The notes: generated from the sequence alone by a model not told the origin. DNA of 64,000 nt from Candidatus Bathyarchaeota archaeon (GCA_026014805.1 JAOZHR010000029.1:23827-87826), one strand, 5' to 3'. Positions 34,783 through 44,405 are shown, numbered from the stretch's first letter. Made by a program: numbers and translations.

Positions 34783-35865
34783 TTGAACGAGTTAGCGGGA
34801 TTCCGTAATCCAGAATTAGCAAGGCTGGTTACAAAGCACATTCTTGAGCTTACGCCAGACTACTTGGTGAAGTTTTGCCACGTTTGCGGGACTCATGAGT
34901 GGACGGTGACTCATTTTGGGCTGCGCAGTTTCTTGCCGAAAAATGTGGAGGTGATTGCGGGGCCTGGATGTCCTGTCTGTGTTTTACCTGCGGCAGAAAT
35001 TGATGAGGCAGTTAAGTTGGCGTTGAAGGGGGTTACGGTTGCAACTTTTGGGGATGTTCTGCGGGTTCCCGGTTCGGACTTGTCTTTGGTTGAGGCGAGG
35101 GCTAAGGGAGGTGACGTGCGTGTTGTTTACGGTGTCGGTGATGCTGTGAAGATGGCAAAGGAAGAACCGGGTAGAGATTTTGCTTTTTTTGCAATTGGTT
35201 TTGAGACAACTGTGCCTACGACGGCGAATGAAGTGTTAAAGGGGCCGCCTGAGAATCTTAGTTTTCTTGTTTCGCATCGTTTGATCCCGCCGGCTATGGA
35301 GCTGTTGTTGGGGATTGGAGATTTGCATATTGACGGATTTATTGCACCGGGTCATGTTTCAACTATTATTGGTTTGAAGCCCTACGAGGTGTTTACGAGT
35401 GCTTATCATATGCCTGTTGTGGTCGCTGGTTTTGAGCCTTTAGATGTACTGTTTGCAGTTGACTTATTATTGCGACAATTGAGGGACGGGGTGGCTAGGT
35501 TGGAGAACGAGTATGGGCGGGCTGTGAAACGGGAGGGAAATGTAAAGGCGTTAAAGCTTGTTAGTCGTGTTTTCGATGTCGTTAAAGGTGGTTGGAGAGG
35601 TCTAGGAATGTTGCCTTCATCAGCGTTTGCCTTGAAAGACGAGTTTAAAGAGTGGGATGCTCGAAAGAAGCACGGTGTAAAAGTAAAAGCTGGCAGAGAT
35701 CTTTTACCTGGATGCCAATGCCATTTAGTAATGATCGGAAAAATTAAGCCCAGCGAATGCCCATTGTTCATGGATGCTTGCAGGCCCGAGTCGCCGAAGG
35801 GAGCTTGCATGGTTTCAATGGAAGGTACTTGTCGTATTTGGGCGAAGCATGGTGTAAAGCAGTAG
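34783..35865 (+). CDS. hypD: Hydrogenase maturation protein HypD
   Basis: 360 aa, TTG start. An Fe-S protein that with HypC assembles the Fe(CN)2CO cofactor. Seen: FCHVCGTHEWTVT (GTHE motif), GPGCPVCVLP (CxxC), FAIGFETTVPTTA, FIAPGHVSTIIG, and the C-terminal Cys set (PGCQCHL, PSECPLFMDACRPESPKGAC, EGTCRIW) that binds the 4Fe-4S cluster. All conserved Cys present. Together with hypC and hypF this implies a NiFe hydrogenase elsewhere in the genome. Confidence 0.96.
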   Translation: MNELAGFRNPELARLVTKHILELTPDYLVKFCHVCGTHEWTVTHFGLRSFLPKNVEVIAGPGCPVCVLPAAEIDEAVKLALKGVTVATFGDVLRVPGSDLSLVEARAKGGDVRVVYGVGDAVKMAKEEPGRDFAFFAIGFETTVPTTANEVLKGPPENLSFLVSHRLIPPAMELLLGIGDLHIDGFIAPGHVSTIIGLKPYEVFTSAYHMPVVVAGFEPLDVLFAVDLLLRQLRDGVARLENEYGRAVKREGNVKALKLVSRVFDVVKGGWRGLGMLPSSAFALKDEFKEWDARKKHGVKVKAGRDLLPGCQCHLVMIGKIKPSECPLFMDACRPESPKGACMVSMEGTCRIWAKHGVKQ

Positions 35866-36097
35866 AAGTTGTGCGTAGCATCTTGGCTAGGCTGTTCTAT
35901 TAGATTCAAATTTTTATAGATTACCCACTTGGTAGCCTCGAAAAAGACCGATTTGACGTATTAACCGCATAGAAGAGGCTTTCAACAGGCTACTTTTCTT
36001 GTGTAACATGGTAAAACAAGCTTCTTTTGGCCGTGAAGCGCAACCACGTAACAAGCATGATGTATCATAAAAAAACGTCTAAAGAAAAAATGAAAAT

Positions 36098-36124
36098 GGA
36101 ATATGAGGTTTTTACTCATATTCC
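36098..36124 (-). terminator. Hairpin at the 3' end of the exported-protein gene
   Basis: Perfect 10-bp inverted repeat GGAATATGAG / CTCATATTCC with a 7-nt loop; it spans the stop codon at 36112-36114. On the minus strand it is followed by a T-rich stretch (CATTTTCATTTTTTC). Looks like a terminator for the two-gene minus unit, although archaeal termination needs mainly the T run. Confidence 0.5.
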
Positions 36125-36642
36125 ACTTGGATGTCAAAGTCATACGTTCCGGTTGCCGATGTTGTAGCAGCTACTTCGAATGTCATTAGGTAGTACCCAC
36201 TTGCACCTAATGGGTCATTTCCAGTATATGTTTCGTACGAATCAGAGGTTTCTACATCTAGTGTGTCGACAAACACCCATGAACTTGTTGAGTTTTCGTA
36301 GATGTGAATCTTGCATTCATCAAAATCGGCTGCGGTTATTGTTGTGGTTACGCTGATGGTCATGTTATGTGCTGCAGTGTCTTCGTTTTTTAGATAGAGA
36401 CAGTCGGTGAAGTTTTGTGGAGTTCCAGGTTCTACACCTAAGTCCATAGTGACTGTACTGCCTGATATTGTTGTACCAGGGGGAGCATCGTCACCCTCTA
36501 TCCATATGAGCTTTGCAGCGCCTACTGTGACACTTCCGTCTATGTACATGTATCTGTAAGTGGCTGCGCTTACTGTGGCTATGAGTATCGATGATATTAG
36601 TAGTATTATGAGTTTTGCTGATTTCTTGTAGTTTATGTTCAT
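36112..36642 (-). CDS. Exported beta-rich protein of unknown function
   Basis: 176 aa. N-terminal hydrophobic segment (KLIILLISSILIATVSAATY, about 9-28) serves as signal or anchor; the rest is Thr/Asp-rich beta sandwich with N-x-S/T sites and ends DIQVEYE. The pattern (LYLKNEDTAAHNMTISVTTT) resembles archaeal surface proteins with an Ig-like fold and TasA-like exported proteins. Start overlaps the upstream gene stop by 4 nt (ATGA), so it is co-expressed with that membrane protein, which could be its export or anchoring partner. No family firmly recognised. Confidence 0.62.
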   Translation of the reverse strand: MNINYKKSAKLIILLISSILIATVSAATYRYMYIDGSVTVGAAKLIWIEGDDAPPGTTISGSTVTMDLGVEPGTPQNFTDCLYLKNEDTAAHNMTISVTTTITAADFDECKIHIYENSTSSWVFVDTLDVETSDSYETYTGNDPLGASGYYLMTFEVAATTSATGTYDFDIQVEYE

Positions 36643-37343
36643 TTTGTTATTTCACCTCCTTTCGCTTTTTGTTTTTCCCACCAGAATCGCAGGAGTACGT
36701 AGAGGCTTGCCCCTAAAACTCCGACGCACGCAATCCCCAAAATTATGTAGATGTATATGGCGCCTGCTATGAAGAAGACTTCGCCCATTGTTGGCTTAAT
36801 AGACAAGAAGGCTGTTGCACCTATCAAAAGGGCTATCGTGGGAGTCGCAATTTGCCACCATTTTGGTTTTACGAGGACGTAGATGCTTGCGCTGACCACT
36901 AGCGTGTCGAAGGCGAAGACGCTGATGAACATGAGACCTAAGGAGATTTGTGGAAGTGGGATGATTGCGTGCGGGGCTTCGGTGGCGTAGTTGTATAGGA
37001 ACATTGTTGATATGATGAAAGTGGGGGCTGTGGCGATGATTGAGAAAAGCTTTGCGATGGTTTTCGCTTTTTTGTAGAAGAATAAATAGGCGTTAAGGGA
37101 GGCGATATTGGCTACTGCAATGATTAGGTAGATGAAGCTGTACCAGAAACGCATATAATCTGCAAAGGAACCCATGAATTCTTGGGTGACGAGGAGTTGG
37201 CCGAAACCTGCTAGAGCGATTAGTTGGTAGAGGTAGGCGAGTTTGTCTGGGAAGTGTTTGTCGAATGTGCATGTTAGTAGGCTTGTGGCTAAGAAGAAGT
37301 CAATGCCTAGTAGCATGAAGAACTCTGGCATCAGGGATTGCAT
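36639..37343 (-). CDS. Polytopic membrane protein of unknown function
   Basis: 234 aa from the ATG at 37343 (MQSLMPEFFMLL); an earlier ATG at 37436 adds an acidic leader that looks non-coding. About seven hydrophobic helices are visible, the last (IYIYIILGIACVGVLGASLY) followed by a basic tail. Topology is like rhodopsin-type or sensor membrane domains but I see no retinal lysine motif I would trust. Coupled to the exported protein downstream. Confidence 0.65.
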   Translation of the reverse strand: MQSLMPEFFMLLGIDFFLATSLLTCTFDKHFPDKLAYLYQLIALAGFGQLLVTQEFMGSFADYMRFWYSFIYLIIAVANIASLNAYLFFYKKAKTIAKLFSIIATAPTFIISTMFLYNYATEAPHAIIPLPQISLGLMFISVFAFDTLVVSASIYVLVKPKWWQIATPTIALLIGATAFLSIKPTMGEVFFIAGAIYIYIILGIACVGVLGASLYVLLRFWWEKQKAKGGEITK

Positions 37344-37692
37344 TTTCTTTGTCTTTCCAGGGGATGAAAAGAATTGTTTTGGTTCGTAACATTTAAGATG
37401 TATGAATTCTGAATCAGAATCAGAATCCAATACCAATCTGGAAAGCGTGTTTACTTTAGCGTAGAAATAGAATCATTTTTGAAATGAAATGTATATGCTC
37501 CAGATTCCTGTGCGATTAACTCAAAAGTTGTTCCTTGACTGACTCTACCCAAATTGACACTAGTGTTAGGTGCTTTTTTCTAGGAAAAGAAGGTGCGCTT
37601 GAAACTGACTTAGCACAACTGCAAAAATAATGTCTAATGCGTGGGAAAATCTTTTTTTGGCTGGACTGGTTTGAATCAGTCGTGATATAGGA
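37344..37692. other. Intergenic region between divergent membrane-protein genes
   Basis: About 350 nt. AT-rich, no convincing ORF, repeat or RNA structure seen. Must hold the promoters of the genes on both sides. Confidence 0.4.
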
Positions 37693-38241
37693 TTGTCAAA
37701 GGAAAAGAAGAGTAGAATTTCTGGTTCACCGTTAAGATACCTATTTCCGATAGCAACACTGATCTCAATAGTCCTTGCCTTAATAGGTGGTTTATACTCA
37801 ATCTATTTAGAGCCTTCTCCTTCGATCTATACCCACCTAGGAGTAATAGCCCTAATTATGGTCGGTGTTTTGATGAAATCTTTCTTCGATCATCTTATAG
37901 TTAAGAGAAAGGAGAAAAAGGAAGAGATAAAGATCCTGAAGGATTTGCTGATGGAATGCGAAGGAAACTTGGAGTTAATCAGGAACAAAAAGATACAATG
38001 GCCTCAGGTCCATTTCAGCATAATTTCGTATGACATAGTAAAGGAAAAGGCAATGCTTAGCGGTTTTTCATCCAAGCTTCATAAGCAAATTGAAGCGTCT
38101 TACCAACTAGTTTCAGAGATAGAAAAACGAAAATTCCGTGCCTTCGACCAAAAAACCGACATGATGCTTGAGAAACTTGCGCAAATACTTTCAGAAGCAA
38201 TAAAAGAACTTAAGGAAAGAATCTATCGCCATCGCTCATAG
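37693..38241 (+). CDS. Membrane protein with two N-terminal helices and a cytoplasmic coiled-coil
   Basis: 182 aa, TTG start. Two transmembrane helices (about 13-38, YLFPIATLISIVLALIGGLY, and 47-65, HLGVIALIMVGVLMKSFF), then a Lys/Glu-rich helix (KRKEKKEEIKILKDLLMECE) and a helical C terminus. No catalytic motif. Composition is like small archaeal membrane proteins of unknown role. Convergent with hel308. Confidence 0.6.
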   Translation: MSKEKKSRISGSPLRYLFPIATLISIVLALIGGLYSIYLEPSPSIYTHLGVIALIMVGVLMKSFFDHLIVKRKEKKEEIKILKDLLMECEGNLELIRNKKIQWPQVHFSIISYDIVKEKAMLSGFSSKLHKQIEASYQLVSEIEKRKFRAFDQKTDMMLEKLAQILSEAIKELKERIYRHRS

Positions 38242-38296
38242 TAAATGCTCGAACAGAGATTGGAAAACATTAGAGAAATATCACGACAATCGTGTG

Positions 38297-40531
38297 TTAG
38301 TAGTATTCGGAGAGGGATTGTTGCTCAGGAGTTTCTTCCTCTCCCAGCTTCTTCCATTGCTCTGACTTCACAAACCCGCCAACTTGCTCCTTAATCTTCT
38401 TAGCAACCCTTGATCCAATAAGAGGCAACCCCACAAGCCTTTCCACCGACGCACGCTTTAGATCATCCACCGTCTTCAAGCCAGAGTTGAAAAGAATGCG
38501 AGCACGCACTCTGCCGACGCCTTCCAGACGAACAAGAGGCAACAGCTCCACCTTTACACCATTAGCACTGCGCTCCATTAACTTATTCAACTGTGACGCT
38601 AAGTCTTTCTGCTTGAGCAAACCCGCGAGTTCCCTAGAAGCATAAAGCAGCCATTTCGCAGAGTTAATAAGCCTATACAAGTCGCCAGGCTGCACTCGAA
38701 AGCGCTCAATCATCTGGTCTTCAGTGACCTCTTCAATCCACGACTGCATTACCCACGCCAATTTCGCCTCACCCATGAACTCTTCAAAATCAAAATGGTC
38801 ATCAAACTCGCTGGGCGGTTCAAACATAAACTCGTCCCTGTGCTTATCCACAAACAACGCAAGCTCATCAACCTCGCTAGAATAAGGACGCAGTTTCGGG
38901 TACATGTCCGGAGTATGAGCTATCATGTGGAGAAAGCTAATGTCAGTTATCACGGGCGCACGAGCACGCAACGCATCGCGAATAAAAACAGCTGAAATCG
39001 GGTCAATGTAAAGATCTGAAACCCGACGACCAAACTTCGTAGCAAAAAGGTTCTTGCCACCTGCGTCAATCATCTCTTCATCATAGAGAAACTTAAGAAT
39101 CTTAGTTATAACCAGCCTAATAGCCTTAGGATCATACTGATAGGCATAGAAGGTTTTGCCAAAGAAATCGTAAACACCCTGCTCAGTCTGTGCATATTGA
39201 GCAGCAATGGTTGACAAGACATGGGGACGTAAGATTCGTTCCACCGCAAGCTTTGACCAGATACGCTCAGGCTCCGCTAAAACATAATTTTCCATCAGAT
39301 AATCCTGCTCGTCATCCGTCTTGGCTATAAGAATCGCTTCACCAACCTTGTCATACTTCGGCCTTCCAGCCCTACCGGCCATCTGCTTATACTCCAGAAC
39401 AGGTATGGGATAGTAGCCATAACCCACCTCGTAACGCCTATAATCATGAATTATCACCATTCTCGCCGGCAGGTTAACGCCGAAAGCTAGAGTCGGCGTA
39501 GCAGTTAAGACCTTGATTTTACCTTCTCGGAAAGCCTCTTCCAGCAGCCTTCGGTGACCACCCCCCAACCCAGCGTGATGAAAAGCCGCTCCATGCTTGA
39601 CAAAGCCGGCAAGAAGCTCGCTTATTCTCGTTCGCTCGCCGGTTGCTAACATCCGCTCACCAAGTAGGTTCAAAGAACGTTTAGCCGGCTTTGAGAGGAA
39701 AATGTCCAGTTCAGCAGCCAATTTTTTCGCCAGAGAAACCGCGTTCTTCCGTGTTGATGCGAAGATGAGTGCTTGACCGCCAGACTTAACAACGTGGAGG
39801 GCAAGGTTCAAAGCGGGGTTTCTGGAGTGTTTTCCTATTTTCGTAGCCCCGCCGTCTTTGAATTGTATTTCCTGATGAAGAAGAACTCCTTCCTTCAGCT
39901 TAACGGGTCTCCACTCGGTTGTAACATATTCAGCTTTAAGCCAGTCCGCCAGTTCTTCAACGTTCTTTATCGTGGCGCTCAGAGCTAAGACTTGAATTTC
40001 TGGGTTAATCTGCATCAGCCTCGCCAACACAACTTCAAGCGTCGGTCCCCGTTCAGAATCGTTGAGCAAATGAACTTCATCAGCAACTACAAGCGATATC
40101 TCATCCACCCACTTAGACCGGTGCCTTAAAAGCGAATCAGCCTTCTCGTTAGTTGAGATGATTATGTCATATCTTCCAAGCCACGGGTCACTGCTGTCAT
40201 AATCGCCGGTGCTGATGCCGACGCGTACACGTCGCCCATCAAGCTTTGGAACGCCACTGTATTTTTTGAAGTCTTCATATTTTTCGCTGGCTAAAGCTCT
40301 TAGAGGAGTTAAATAGAGAACCTTTCCACCGCGCTCTACGACATGCTTAAGAGCGCAAAGCTCCGCCGTGAGAGTTTTGCCAGAAGCAGTGGGGCTTGCC
40401 AAAACAAGGTCTTTTCCTTCAAGAGCGCCTGCGCGAACTGCTTCCTCTTGGGGAGGATAAAGCTTAGAAATCCCAGATTTCATAACAACTTCTTTCACTT
40501 GTTCAGGAATAGGCAGCTCTTCAACTTTCAA
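38297..40531 (-). CDS. hel308: Hel308-type DNA helicase
   Basis: 744 aa, expected length. Ski2-like superfamily 2 helicase that unwinds stalled forks. Walker A ASPTASGKT at 45-53, DEVH box in VVADEVHLLND near 146-156, SAT motif (LALSATIKN), QMAGRAGRPKYD (motif VI), a ratchet domain, and a C-terminal HhH region (LPLIGSRVAKKIKEQVGGF). Directly followed by mcm and the GINS gene in gene order mcm-upstream, all on minus, as a replication cluster; 16 nt separate it from mcm. Confidence 0.96.
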   Translation of the reverse strand: MKVEELPIPEQVKEVVMKSGISKLYPPQEEAVRAGALEGKDLVLASPTASGKTLTAELCALKHVVERGGKVLYLTPLRALASEKYEDFKKYSGVPKLDGRRVRVGISTGDYDSSDPWLGRYDIIISTNEKADSLLRHRSKWVDEISLVVADEVHLLNDSERGPTLEVVLARLMQINPEIQVLALSATIKNVEELADWLKAEYVTTEWRPVKLKEGVLLHQEIQFKDGGATKIGKHSRNPALNLALHVVKSGGQALIFASTRKNAVSLAKKLAAELDIFLSKPAKRSLNLLGERMLATGERTRISELLAGFVKHGAAFHHAGLGGGHRRLLEEAFREGKIKVLTATPTLAFGVNLPARMVIIHDYRRYEVGYGYYPIPVLEYKQMAGRAGRPKYDKVGEAILIAKTDDEQDYLMENYVLAEPERIWSKLAVERILRPHVLSTIAAQYAQTEQGVYDFFGKTFYAYQYDPKAIRLVITKILKFLYDEEMIDAGGKNLFATKFGRRVSDLYIDPISAVFIRDALRARAPVITDISFLHMIAHTPDMYPKLRPYSSEVDELALFVDKHRDEFMFEPPSEFDDHFDFEEFMGEAKLAWVMQSWIEEVTEDQMIERFRVQPGDLYRLINSAKWLLYASRELAGLLKQKDLASQLNKLMERSANGVKVELLPLVRLEGVGRVRARILFNSGLKTVDDLKRASVERLVGLPLIGSRVAKKIKEQVGGFVKSEQWKKLGEEETPEQQSLSEYY

Positions 40532-40547
40532 TCCTAAAACCTTTAGG

Positions 40548-42593
40548 CTATACTTTGCTTAGGAAGCCTGGTCGCCGTTCATATATTGTCCCGTCTCTTA
40601 TCATCCGTCCAATAAGCTTCTGGGCTTCAAACGCTTCGATTTTATGCTTGCTTGAAAGTTCGTCCAAGAGTAGTCTTTTTTCAATCATACCTGTTTCTTT
40701 TGACATTTCAACAATTTCAGTGAGGATTACTCTCAACTTGTCTTGCATGCTCTTCGGTTTTCCAACCATGATTATGTCAATGTCCCGCATTTGGGTTGAC
40801 ATGTCAATGCCCACTTCTTCCAACGATTTATTCATAATGACAATAGCAGCTTCAGCGTCTTCGGCAGTAACTTCTTTTCGAAGCGCAATCCGCGCCCTTG
40901 CCTCCGCCAGCCTGATCAGAGATTCCAGCTGCCTTGCCGTGATGGCTATAGGTGAACCTTCAATTTTTTCTGTAATTGCTCTCATCTCTAGATAGAAAGC
41001 TCTTAGCCGCTGTGATGCCTCATCGGTTAACACGGGTTTTATGTTCTTCGCATAACTGATATATTTCCGAAGTAGATCTGACGGGACAGGTGTTTCTAAA
41101 GGCGCTACGCCTCGTCTATGTATTTCTAGAATGTGGGCCGACATTTTCTCGTCCAAATCCTTTTCAGGAACGTCTTTTAACACGAAGATTAGGTCAAATC
41201 TTGAGAGAATGGTGATAGGCAAGTTTATGTTTTCAGTCACTGTCTTATAAGCATCATACCTCCCTAAGGAGGGGTTGGCAGCTGCAAGAATGGCTGTTCT
41301 TGCGTTGAGAGTTGCCACAATACCGCCTTTCGCCACGGACACTGTGTGTTGTTCCATAACTTCGTGAATTGCCACCCTGTCTTCTGGACGCATTTTGTCA
41401 ATCTCATCAATACACGCGACTCCTTTGTCTGCCAAGACAAGTGCGCCAGCCTCAAGAGTCATTCCCCCGCCTTTCTCACGCAACACAGCAGCAGTCAAAC
41501 CCGCTGCAGTTGTTCCACGACCGGAAGTATACAAGCCTCTCGGAGCGATTGCAGCTACGTACTGGAGCAATTGTGACTTGGCGGTACCTGGGTCGCCAAG
41601 AAGAAGAATGTTTAGTTCGCCTCTAATTGAGATGTCCGCTAATTGTTTTGGAACGCCGCCGAAAACTATGTACATTATGGCTTCTTTGATGGTTTCATAG
41701 CCGTAGATGGAAGGGGCAATTGAACGTATAATGTTTCTGTGAATCCACGGGTCAGCGGCAAATTCAAGGATTTTCTTTTCTTCCTCTGGTGAAACGAGAA
41801 CCATTTCTGGCTCTTTACTCTCTATATCTATGAAATTAGCGTCAACATGAAGACGGAAAACCCGAAGTTTTCCAGCCGTAGGAAAAACCGGTGCCACAGC
41901 ACGAACAATGCCAATTATTGCAACATGATCGCCTGGTCTAGCCGTGTCAACAAGGTCGCGGCTTATGAGCTTCACATTCAAAGTTCGAGGTAGCTGACCT
42001 GGAGGCAAATCTTCAGGCCGCTCTTGTATGCGAATCTGCTGGTAATCGATAAAAGTAGAACCCTCTTGAACAAATTCGAAAGGTCCTTTACTCTGACAAT
42101 GAGGGACCTCGCACCGTAAAGGCGCCTTCAGAAAGGGACCTGCCTGGTCTAGGTAAGCAGTTTCACCGCATCTTTTGCATTTGAACGCTGCTCGCAACAC
42201 CTGAGGCTGCACTGGAGAGGCGCGCACGATTATGCCCTCAACCATCACCAGCCTACCGATGTTAGCCGCTCCCAACATGCGCAAAGCCGTTGATTCAGGC
42301 AAATTTCTGAAACGAACAGTGACGCTTTCTATCTTTAACGCGTATTCGCTGTCTTCTGTTTCCAGCTGCGAATAAGCAGCTCTATTTATGTACCCTGAAT
42401 ATTCATCTGGCTTTTCCACCAAAATTTGTGCCAATGCCATATCGAAAACCATTAGGTCTTCAAACTCTATAATAAGTGAAGTGCTGTTGCCGATTGCCAT
42501 CTGAGATATTCTTTCACGATATTTATCTTGCTTGAAAAAATCTTCAAAGCGTTGCTGAGGGTCGATTTCAACTTCTTCAGTCGTTTTTGCCAC
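40548..42593 (-). CDS. mcm: MCM replicative helicase
   Basis: 681 aa with no intein. Zinc ligands Cys139, Cys142, Cys161 and Cys166; Walker A GDPGTAKS at 333-340; Walker B ACIDEIDKM; arginine finger ILSRFDLIFVL; a C-terminal winged helix (residues 610-681). Hexameric 3'-5' helicase of the CMG core. The GINS subunit gene sits 4 nt upstream, which is the usual archaeal pairing. Confidence 0.97.
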   Translation of the reverse strand: MAKTTEEVEIDPQQRFEDFFKQDKYRERISQMAIGNSTSLIIEFEDLMVFDMALAQILVEKPDEYSGYINRAAYSQLETEDSEYALKIESVTVRFRNLPESTALRMLGAANIGRLVMVEGIIVRASPVQPQVLRAAFKCKRCGETAYLDQAGPFLKAPLRCEVPHCQSKGPFEFVQEGSTFIDYQQIRIQERPEDLPPGQLPRTLNVKLISRDLVDTARPGDHVAIIGIVRAVAPVFPTAGKLRVFRLHVDANFIDIESKEPEMVLVSPEEEKKILEFAADPWIHRNIIRSIAPSIYGYETIKEAIMYIVFGGVPKQLADISIRGELNILLLGDPGTAKSQLLQYVAAIAPRGLYTSGRGTTAAGLTAAVLREKGGGMTLEAGALVLADKGVACIDEIDKMRPEDRVAIHEVMEQHTVSVAKGGIVATLNARTAILAAANPSLGRYDAYKTVTENINLPITILSRFDLIFVLKDVPEKDLDEKMSAHILEIHRRGVAPLETPVPSDLLRKYISYAKNIKPVLTDEASQRLRAFYLEMRAITEKIEGSPIAITARQLESLIRLAEARARIALRKEVTAEDAEAAIVIMNKSLEEVGIDMSTQMRDIDIIMVGKPKSMQDKLRVILTEIVEMSKETGMIEKRLLLDELSSKHKIEAFEAQKLIGRMIRDGTIYERRPGFLSKV

Positions 42594-42597
42594 CTCT

Positions 42598-43104
42598 TTA
42601 GAAGATCTTGCCTCTCCATTCGTTAATGGTCTTGTAGAGATTATGATAAAGTGTTCTCTCTTCAGCGGTCAGGCTTTGAAGTGCCTGTGCAGTAAGGGGC
42701 AGGGACGAAGCAAGAGAAACTATCTTTTTTACTCGGCAATTAACAATGTCTTTTGAAATCCTAACAGATTTTTCATGTTCCTTCAGTTTTTCTGCATTGT
42801 TTGCAGAGGCTCCTTTGAGGCTGGTGAGATAGCGCCTTAGTTTTGGATAAAAATCTTCGGGAAGCGGAGAAACCTTGTTTGTGGGTTGCACTCTTTCTTT
42901 CCAATGTATCTTATGCAACTTGACAACGTCTAATATGTCCTCCTCTCGAAAACGAACTATCCCCGCCTTTTCAAGTTCTTTTGCAACCCAAAACCGAACC
43001 TCATACTCTCTTCCTTCATCAAAAGGACCAACCTTTAATCCTGCTAGTTCAGTTTTCGCCTCATTCCGGTTTGCAATAACCTTAACCGGCTTGTTTTCAA
43101 ACAT
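42598..43104 (-). CDS. GINS-family replisome subunit
   Basis: 168 aa. N-terminal small beta domain (KPVKVIANRNEA ... GREYEVRFWVAKELEKAG) precedes the helical part (LPEDFYPKLRRYLTSL onward). In archaeal GINS, Gins51 types carry the helical domain first and Gins23 types the beta domain first, so the order points to a Gins23-like subunit. It is 4 nt from mcm, its functional partner. Sequence identity in the family is low, so which paralogue is inferred from domain order only. Confidence 0.8.
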   Translation of the reverse strand: MFENKPVKVIANRNEAKTELAGLKVGPFDEGREYEVRFWVAKELEKAGIVRFREEDILDVVKLHKIHWKERVQPTNKVSPLPEDFYPKLRRYLTSLKGASANNAEKLKEHEKSVRISKDIVNCRVKKIVSLASSLPLTAQALQSLTAEERTLYHNLYKTINEWRGKIF

Positions 43105-43248
43105 AAAGTCTGCATCTTCTACTGAGACATGTTGATGAGCGGACAGTTCACCTTTCCCCCTTATTATGTCTTTAAGAAGAGAGTGCTGGGGGAATATAAA
43201 ATGTATAGTCGAAAAAATAATACCGTAAGTGCTAAAGCTTTTGATTTC

Positions 43249-43620
43249 TTATAGAGCTTTTTCTTCCTTTTCCAAGAATCCTGTTAAGAATATGGCGTAT
43301 TCACATGGATGTTCGTTTTGAAGTAGGGATTTTATGATTTTGATTTTGCCTTTTTTGCCATGTGTAACCCTCGAAATTATGTAGTCTATTGTCTTTTTGC
43401 GGAAATTGCAGAGCCACTTCTTTTGACCTGATTTCACCAGTTTGAAGTAGGGGCAAGTTTTATATTTCAACGTAAAGCCACCTTCAAAATATTCTATTTC
43501 AACTTCTATGTCTAATTCTCGGTACATGTCTGTGAGTCTTTCACCCACTTCCCTAATAGTCCACAGATAATCTTCTGGAAACATTTCATCAAATTGAGCC
43601 TTAACCAAGGAAAAAACGTA
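43249..43620 (-). pseudogene. Truncated archaeal transcriptional regulator (effector domain only)
   Basis: About 120 codons read QFDEMFPEDYLWTIREVGE, then CPYFKLVKSGQKKWLC and KIKIIKSLLQNEHPCEY, the C-terminal half of archaeal regulators with an HTH followed by a Cys-containing sensory (methanogen-output-like) domain. No winged-helix precedes it: upstream the frame runs into antisense of the restriction remnant. No plausible start with SD. The break near 43630 looks like a deletion junction. The last part could still be translated. Confidence 0.5.
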
Positions 43621-43669
43621 TGCCTTGTTTATAACTAAAAGAAGCGAAAAGAACACAAAACCACAAAAA

Positions 43670-44075
43670 TCTCCAATATGGATGTACATAATTGATAATG
43701 ATGGTTTAGCTAATTCCGATAAGAGATTTCCAACTAAGTTAAGAAATAATAGAAATGGATGGTTGCATGATGAAATCTCAGGGTGGGTTAGCACTGAGGG
43801 AGAAGAAATGGAAGGGGTACTCGAAGAAGCTTGGCTCAAACTTGATGATTCAATATTCTAAGACATTTTTGGAGTATTCTTCTAGTGCAGACAATGGAAC
43901 ATGGAATAAAACTGGGTTCTTCCGAAATGTAAGAATCGACACACCAGCTTTCAATGAACAAAAACAAGTGTTAGAAGCCTATAACGAGTTGGAAAATTTG
44001 GAGAACAAACTTGCTAGAATCAATTCCAAGATTAATCAAATATTTACTAGACAAATCGCTAGCATAGTTTCATAA
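43670..44075 (+). pseudogene. Remnant of a type I restriction-modification locus (HsdM tail, HsdS tail)
   Basis: From 43670 one frame reads SPIWMYIIDNDGLANSDKRF and DEISGWVSTEGEEMEGVLEE, resembling the region after the catalytic core of N6-adenine methylases (HsdM). After a stop at 43861 a shifted frame reads WNKTGFFRNVRIDTPAFNEQ and LEAYNELENLENKL then a coiled end, which is how HsdS subunits finish (P-x-x-EQ, helix, coiled coil). So large parts of hsdM and hsdS are deleted. The HsdS tail is the better match. No intact R, M or S gene is in the window. Confidence 0.45.
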
Positions 44076-44100
44076 TATCTTTCTCTAAATGTACTTCGCC

Positions 44101-44152
44101 ATGACCCGATAGTTAACATGGACATCCATGGCCCTAAGACTTAACAGAACCT
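44101..44152. repeat. Imperfect direct repeat, left copy
   Basis: ACCCGATAGTTAACA, 13-nt spacer, CCCTAAGACTTAACAGA and CC. The same arrangement with the same spacer length occurs at 44955-45004. Each copy itself contains two related half units (CCC...TTAACA, 27 nt apart). Left copy abuts the 3' end of the thioredoxin-like gene. Confidence 0.6.
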
Positions 44153-44405
44153 ACAATCCTAATGCATCTTTGACTTGTCTGACCGTTGGCTTGCCAACAA
44201 TCGCAATCTTCCCATCAACTACAATTGTCGGAACAGCCTTTATCCCGTATTCCTTAGCCTTCTGCAAACAAATTTCACTTTCACATTTTTCCAGAATGTT
44301 ATACTCACTCACAATACATTCGTTACATTTAGTATTCTGAACAATTTCTATCGTTTCGTCGCACAAATGGCATCCAGCCGTAAACACTTCAATAGAATGA
44401 CCCAT
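44151..44405 (-). CDS. Thioredoxin/glutaredoxin-like small redox protein
   Basis: 84 aa. GHSIEVFTAGCHLCDETIEI gives the C-x2-C active site (CHLC) after the first beta strand; the cis-Pro is in IKAVPTIVVDGKIAIVG. Two more Cys (TKCNEC) and another (EKCESEIC) in the middle could form a metal or second disulfide site. Cytoplasmic disulfide reductant. Divergent from the HxlR regulator: 83 nt between starts, so the regulator probably controls it. Confidence 0.85.
   Translation of the reverse strand: MGHSIEVFTAGCHLCDETIEIVQNTKCNECIVSEYNILEKCESEICLQKAKEYGIKAVPTIVVDGKIAIVGKPTVRQVKDALGL

Noticed and set aside
40548..42593. Intein in MCM
   Set aside because: Length and continuity of motifs are normal; no insertion.
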